Assembly: GCA_036924855.1 (NCBI GenBank)
Contig: JBAGRP010000001.1
Coordinates: forward strand, 7,242,001-7,306,000
Direction of reading: 5' to 3'
DNA from: Nitrobacteraceae bacterium AZCC 2146
Lineage (GTDB): Bacteria > Pseudomonadota > Alphaproteobacteria > Rhizobiales > Xanthobacteraceae
DNA: 64,000 nucleotides
A program made the position numbers and the translations under genes. Under the pieces are notes generated by a model that saw nothing but the letters and a program-made list of their open reading frames with translations, made no database searches and had not been told where the DNA came from. Of the stretch, positions 59,674 to 64,000 are shown in pieces; position 1 is the stretch's first letter, and each line of letters opens with the position of its first letter.

Positions 59674-61086
59674 ATGGACAAGCGCATCATCCCATTGATC
59701 ATGTGTGGCGGCGCGGGGACGCGGCTGTGGCCGTCGTCGCGCGAGGGGCGGCCGAAGCAGTTTCTGCCGCTGTTCGGGCCGCGCTCCACGTTCCAGGACA
59801 CGATGCTGCGGGTGTCGGATACGACCTTGTTCGATCGGCCGATCGTCATCACCAGTGCCGCTTATCGTTTCATGGTGCGCGAACAACTCGCCGACATCGG
59901 TCTCGAGGCCGATGTGTTGCTGGAACCGGCGCGGCGCGATTCCGGCCCGGCGATTGCTGCCGGCGCGGCCTTCGCGCAGACCCGCGATAGCGATGCCGTG
60001 GTGCTGGCGCTGGCCGCCGATCACGTCGTCAAGGATACCGCCGCCTTCGTCGCGGCGTGCCGCCAGGGACTCGTGGTCGCCAACGAGGGACATATCGTAA
60101 CCTTCGGCGTCAAGCCGGAGCGTCCGGCGACGGAATACGGCTACATCTCGCCGGGCAAAGCCATCGCCGGTGACGTGCATGCGGTGGCGAAATTCGTCGA
60201 GAAGCCGGATCTGGCGAGGGCCGCGGGTTACATCGAGGCGGGCTATCTCTGGAACAGCGGTAACTTCATGTTCCGCGCCGCGATGCTGCTGGATGAATAC
60301 AGCCGGGTCGATCCGGACAGCGTGCAGACCATCACCGACGCCGTCGCCGGAGCGGGCCGCGACCTCGGCTTTATTACCCTCGACGCGGAGGCGTTTGGAA
60401 AGGCGAAGGCGATTTCGATCGACTATGCGGTGATGGAAAAGACTTCACACGCCGCGGTGGTGCCGGTCGCCTGCGGCTGGTCCGACGTCGGCTCCTGGCT
60501 TGCGGTGTGGGAATTGTCGGACAAGGACGGGCAGGGCAACGCCGCGCAGGGCACCGCGGTGTTCGAGGACTCGCGCAACTGCAATGTGGCCACCGACGGG
60601 GTTGTGGTGGCGCTGGAAGGCGTCGACGATCTGGTGGTGGTGGCGACGCAGGATGCGGTTCTGGTGTCGCGTCAGAAGGATGCCAACGGCCTGAAGCGGC
60701 TGGTGGCGAAATTGAAAGTTGTGGCGCCGAACGTCACCGAGGATCATCTCAAGGTGCATCGGCCATGGGGCTCGTATCAGTCGCTCGACAATGGCGACCG
60801 CCATCAGGTCAAGCGCATCGTGGTGAAGGCCGGCGGGCGGCTGTCGCTGCAGATGCATCACCACCGTTCCGAGCACTGGATCGTGGTCCGCGGCACGGCG
60901 CGGGTGACGGTCAATGACCTCGTCAAGATCGTCCACGAGAACGAGTCGATCTACATCCCGATCGGCGCCACCCACCGGCTGGAAAACCCCGGCAAGATTC
61001 TGCTCGAACTGATCGAAGTGCAGACCGGCAGCTATCTCGGCGAGGACGACATCATCCGCATCGAGGACGATTATCGGCGCAGCTAG
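59674..61086 (+). CDS. manC: Mannose-1-phosphate guanylyltransferase / mannose-6-phosphate isomerase
   Basis: 470 residues. The N-terminal nucleotidyltransferase domain has MCGGAGTRLWPSSR and the metal-binding region FVEKPDL. The C-terminal cupin (isomerase type II) has RPWGSYQSLD and GGRLSLQMHHHRSEHW with metal-binding His and Glu. It makes GDP-mannose for LPS core mannose, fitting the lpsB-like transferase. It is transcribed with the epimerase upstream. Confidence 0.94.
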   Translation: MDKRIIPLIMCGGAGTRLWPSSREGRPKQFLPLFGPRSTFQDTMLRVSDTTLFDRPIVITSAAYRFMVREQLADIGLEADVLLEPARRDSGPAIAAGAAFAQTRDSDAVVLALAADHVVKDTAAFVAACRQGLVVANEGHIVTFGVKPERPATEYGYISPGKAIAGDVHAVAKFVEKPDLARAAGYIEAGYLWNSGNFMFRAAMLLDEYSRVDPDSVQTITDAVAGAGRDLGFITLDAEAFGKAKAISIDYAVMEKTSHAAVVPVACGWSDVGSWLAVWELSDKDGQGNAAQGTAVFEDSRNCNVATDGVVVALEGVDDLVVVATQDAVLVSRQKDANGLKRLVAKLKVVAPNVTEDHLKVHRPWGSYQSLDNGDRHQVKRIVVKAGGRLSLQMHHHRSEHWIVVRGTARVTVNDLVKIVHENESIYIPIGATHRLENPGKILLELIEVQTGSYLGEDDIIRIEDDYRRS

Positions 61087-61262
61087 CCGTGCTGTGGCCC
61101 GGTCGATTGATGCGGAACCGTGCGGCCGTGGCCGGCCAATAATTGTGTAATTCTTTGAATCAAAACGTGTTTGGATGAAAATCCAGCCCCATCGCCACAT
61201 TTGTGGCGGCATGCTAGGAGAACCCACGCGCTGGGACGGCGCGGCAGTTCGGGGTTCAATCG

Positions 61263-62294
61263 ATGGTTTCCAAAGGTTCTGACAAGAGTTCTGACAAGGG
61301 GTCAGAGACAGGTATGGGCGCAGGCCGCACGCTTCGGGTTGGTGTGGTCGGCGCCGGCGTGATGGGCACTAACCATGGCCGCGTGCTGGCCGGGCTGCCG
61401 GGCATCGAGCTGATCGGCATCGTCGATCCCCTTCCGGAACACCGCGCCCGCGCGGTCAAACTGATCGGCTGCCCGACCTTTTCGGATCTCGAATCACTCA
61501 TTGAGGCCGGCGTCGATGCGGTCACCATCGCCGCCCCAACCCATCTGCATCATGAAGTAGCATTGGCCTGCATTGCCAAAGGCATTCACGTGCTGGTCGA
61601 AAAGCCGATCGCCTCCACAGTGGAGGAGGGTCGCGAGATCGTCGAGGCCGCCCGCCGCGCCAAGGTGACGTTGATGGTCGGCCATGTCGAGCGCTTCAAT
61701 CCCGCCGTCGCCACCATCAAGCAGGCGATCAAGGACGAGGACATTCTCTCCATCGCCATCACCCGCGTCGGACCGTTCCCGCCGCGGATGTCCAATGTCG
61801 GCGTCGTCATCGATCTCGCCGTGCATGACATCGATCTGATCCGCTGGTTCACCGAATCCGACATCGTCGATGTGCAGCCGCAGCTCGCCAGCGCCGTTGC
61901 CGAGCGCGAGGATATCGCGCTGCTGCAGTTCCGCACCGCCTCCGGCGTGCTGGCGCATATCAACACCAACTGGCTGACGCCCTTCAAGGCGCGCACCGTC
62001 ACCGTCGCGACGCGCGGCAAATATGTGATGGGCGATCTCTTGACCCGCCAGGTCACCGAGTGCTTCGGCTTCAAGACCGACGGCAGCTATTCGATGCGGC
62101 ATCTGCCGGTCGGGCAGGACGAGCCGTTGCGCGCCGAATTGCTGGCGTTCCTCGATGCAGTTCGCTCCGGCGGCGTGCCCGCCGTGACCGGCGACGAAGG
62201 CGTCGCCAGCCTCGAGATCGCAATCCAGTGCCTGGAAGCGCCGAAGAAGCCCACAGCCGTCGCCCGCCCGGCGCCGCGCCGCGTGGTCGGCTGA
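61263..62294 (+). CDS. Gfo/Idh/MocA dehydrogenase, probable UDP-GlcNAc 3-dehydrogenase
   Basis: 343 residues; a second start (MGAGRTLRVG) lies 17 codons on. The Rossmann motif VGVVGAGVMGTNHGRVLAGL is followed by the conserved VEKPIAS and the His of DLAVHDIDLIRW. Paired with a DegT aminotransferase 61 bases downstream, it resembles GnnA/GnnB of Acidithiobacillus or WlbA/WlbE-type pairs that make 3-amino UDP-sugars. Bradyrhizobium-group lipid A has 2,3-diaminoglucose, which needs GnnA-type activity. This assignment is inferred from pairing and taxonomy. Confidence 0.82.
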   Translation: MVSKGSDKSSDKGSETGMGAGRTLRVGVVGAGVMGTNHGRVLAGLPGIELIGIVDPLPEHRARAVKLIGCPTFSDLESLIEAGVDAVTIAAPTHLHHEVALACIAKGIHVLVEKPIASTVEEGREIVEAARRAKVTLMVGHVERFNPAVATIKQAIKDEDILSIAITRVGPFPPRMSNVGVVIDLAVHDIDLIRWFTESDIVDVQPQLASAVAEREDIALLQFRTASGVLAHINTNWLTPFKARTVTVATRGKYVMGDLLTRQVTECFGFKTDGSYSMRHLPVGQDEPLRAELLAFLDAVRSGGVPAVTGDEGVASLEIAIQCLEAPKKPTAVARPAPRRVVG

Positions 62295-62355
62295 CACGCG
62301 CGTTAATTCGGCGCGTTCGCGCGCCGCTGTTCAACACGAATATCTGCAGGCCCCT

Positions 62356-63507
62356 ATGAACCAGCATTTGCGTCCAGAGCCCGTTCCCTTCATTGACATT
62401 GGTGCGCAACGCCGTCGCCTCGGCCAGTCGATCGACGATGCTGTCGGCCGCGTGCTGACGCATTGCCAGTTCATCGGTGGCCCGGAAGTGACGCAGCTTG
62501 AAGCCGAACTTGCGGCCTATACCGGCGCCAAACATGTCATCAGCTGCGCCAGCGGCACCGATGCGTTGCTGATGGTGCTGATGGCCAAGGGCGTCGGTCC
62601 CGGCGACGCCGTGTTCTGTCCGTCGTTCACCTTCTGCGCCACCGGCGAGGCCGTGGCGCTGACCGGCGCGTCGCCTGTTTTCGTCGATGTCGATGAGTCC
62701 ACCTACAACATGGACGCCGCTTCGCTGAAGCGCGCCGTCGCCACCGCGAAGAAGCTCGGCCTCAAGCCCCGGGCCATCATCCCCGTCGATCTGTTCGGCC
62801 AGCCCGCCGACCATGATACGATCGCCGCCATCGCCGAAGCCGAAGGGATGTTCGTGCTCGACGACGCCGCGCAGGCGTTCGGCGCCAGGTACAAGGGCAA
62901 ACGCATCGGCACCTTCGCGCTCGCCACCGCGACCAGCTTCTTTCCCGCCAAACCACTCGGCTGTTTCGGCGACGGCGGCGCGATCTTCACCGACGATGAT
63001 CAGCTCGCCGCCGATCTGCGCAGCATCCGCGTCCACGGCCAGGGTTCTGACAAATACGATAACGTTCGCCTCGGTCTCACCGGGCGCCTCGACACCATCC
63101 AGGCCGCGGTGCTGCTCGAGAAGCTGAAGATTTTCGACGACGAGATCGCCGTCCGCAACAAGGTGGCGGAGCGCTATGCGCGCAGCCTCGGCAACATCGT
63201 CACGGTGCCGCGCGTCGCCGACGGCAACAGCTCGATCTGGGCCTGCTACACCATCCGGCTGCCGAAGGGCACCGACCGTGACGCTTTCGCCGCGTCGCTG
63301 AAGGCGCAGGGCGTGCCGACCGCGATCTATTATGTGAAATCGATGCACATGCAGACCGCCTACGCCAATTACCCCGTCGCCGATGGCGGCCTGCCGGTGT
63401 GCGAGGCGCTCTCCGCCGACGTCATCAGCCTGCCGGTGCACGCTTATCTCGACGAGGCGACCCAGGAACGCGTCATCAAGGCTGTGCGCGACGCGCTGGC
63501 GGCTTGA
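62356..63507 (+). CDS. DegT/DnrJ/EryC1-type sugar aminotransferase
   Basis: 383 residues. PLP-dependent fold with ISCASGTDALLMVLMAKG, the cofactor-stacking region VLDDAAQAFGARYKG, and the Schiff-base Lys in SFFPAKPLGCFGDGGA. It transfers an amino group to a 3-keto UDP-sugar made by the preceding dehydrogenase, giving UDP-GlcNAc3N or a relative (GnnB or WbpE type). It is followed 44 bases later by murJ. The pair is conserved in order with the dehydrogenase. Confidence 0.88.
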   Translation: MNQHLRPEPVPFIDIGAQRRRLGQSIDDAVGRVLTHCQFIGGPEVTQLEAELAAYTGAKHVISCASGTDALLMVLMAKGVGPGDAVFCPSFTFCATGEAVALTGASPVFVDVDESTYNMDAASLKRAVATAKKLGLKPRAIIPVDLFGQPADHDTIAAIAEAEGMFVLDDAAQAFGARYKGKRIGTFALATATSFFPAKPLGCFGDGGAIFTDDDQLAADLRSIRVHGQGSDKYDNVRLGLTGRLDTIQAAVLLEKLKIFDDEIAVRNKVAERYARSLGNIVTVPRVADGNSSIWACYTIRLPKGTDRDAFAASLKAQGVPTAIYYVKSMHMQTAYANYPVADGGLPVCEALSADVISLPVHAYLDEATQERVIKAVRDALAA

Positions 63508-63550
63508 TTTGCTCGTTTTGAACCGCCGCCGCATGCTGTAGAAGCGGCGG

Positions 63551-64000
63551 ATGCTCGGACGCATTTTCACCGTCGGCGGTTATACGCTGCTCTCGCGGAT
63601 CACCGGATTCGCGCGCGACATCATGCTCGCGGCGATCCTTGGTGCTGGGCCGGTCGCCGACGCCTTCTTCGTGGCGCTGCGGCTGCCCAACCATTTTCGC
63701 GCGATCTTTGCCGAAGGCGCCTTCAATGCCGCCTTCGTGCCGGCCTATGCCCACGTCCACGGCGAGGGGGGCGAAACTTCGGCGCGATTATTCGCCAACC
63801 GCATTTTCACACTGCTGTTCGTTTCGCAGGTCGTGTTGCTGGCGGTAGCTCTGCTGTTCATGCCGCAGGCCATGAGCATCCTCGCGCCGGGCTTCACCGA
63901 CGAGCCCGAGCAGCGCCGCCTTGCCATTGAACTGACGCGCATCACCTTTCCCTATCTGCTGCTGATCACGCTGGTGACGCTGTATGGCGGCATGCTCAAC
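63551..64000 (+). CDS. murJ: Lipid II flippase MurJ, partial
   Basis: The first 150 codons are present; the gene runs off the right edge. The N-terminus is diagnostic: GGYTLLSRITGFARDIMLAA, GAGPVADAFFVALRLPNHFR and FAEGAFNAAFVPAY. MurJ (MviN) flips lipid II across the inner membrane for peptidoglycan synthesis. At least four membrane helices lie in the visible part. Confidence 0.95.
   Translation, partial: MLGRIFTVGGYTLLSRITGFARDIMLAAILGAGPVADAFFVALRLPNHFRAIFAEGAFNAAFVPAYAHVHGEGGETSARLFANRIFTLLFVSQVVLLAVALLFMPQAMSILAPGFTDEPEQRRLAIELTRITFPYLLLITLVTLYGGMLN

Noticed and set aside
62071..63570. 499-codon frame antisense to the aminotransferase
   Set aside because: Same GC-bias shadow effect; the sense strand has a complete DegT protein.

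Overview
The window is a high-GC alphaproteobacterial chromosome segment, most likely from the Bradyrhizobium / Oligotropha / Rhodopseudomonas group (Nitrobacteraceae). The evidence is a form I CO dehydrogenase cluster in the Oligotropha gene order, rhizobial-type LPS core genes, a gene pair fitting 2,3-diaminoglucose lipid A, and genus-style palindromic repeats. It alternates between well-kept core blocks and accessory tracts full of insertion sequences and broken genes.

Left part. 1-7.8 kb (minus strand) is a cox operon: coxC-coxM-coxS-coxL-coxD-coxE-coxF. CoxL carries the form I AYRCSFR loop. The operon is followed by nested IS110/IS91 debris, an IS1182 element and a small secreted protein. 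At 13.9-16.7 kb lies a copper-type cluster (DUF2946, putative outer-membrane protein, copC, copD), flanked by direct copies of the 3' end of ugd. Next come intact ugd, an HTH/methyltransferase-like gene, metK and ahcY (the SAM cycle).

Middle part. At 22668-46197 a 23.5-kb accessory island sits inside the intrinsic terminator of ahcY. Its ends are inverted repeats (CCAGCCCCTAG...), and a perfect 10-bp direct repeat GAGCGATCCG flanks it; removing it rebuilds a perfect terminator. Cargo from left to right: a hipBA-type toxin-antitoxin pair with four operator-like repeats; a cytochrome c-like protein; an FMN reductase-tetR pair with a palindromic operator; oxyR, a periplasmic catalase and an ankyrin protein; a graveyard of broken genes (phospholipase C, Gly-rich protein, IS66, protein phosphatase, SDR, isoquinoline-oxidoreductase-type subunits, IS630); hxlR/azoR; a LysR-controlled operon of an MFS permease, a cytosolic binding-protein-fold protein and a maleate-isomerase-type enzyme; an intact ISAs1 element with 10-bp target duplication; and a frameshifted IS427-type element inserted 13 bp inside the island's right end.

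Right part. 46.3-64 kb is core envelope metabolism: a FAH-family hydrolase, an MsbA-like ABC exporter, galE, LPS core genes (lpsB-like, gmhB, waaF, hldD, hldE), a membrane nucleotide-sugar dehydratase, a WecA-like phosphosugar transferase, a UDP-glucuronate epimerase-like enzyme, manC, a Gfo/Idh/MocA dehydrogenase plus DegT aminotransferase pair, and the start of murJ. Together these make heptose, GDP-mannose, UDP-hexose/uronate and probably UDP-GlcNAc3N precursors and assemble LPS core, O-chain primer and lipid A.
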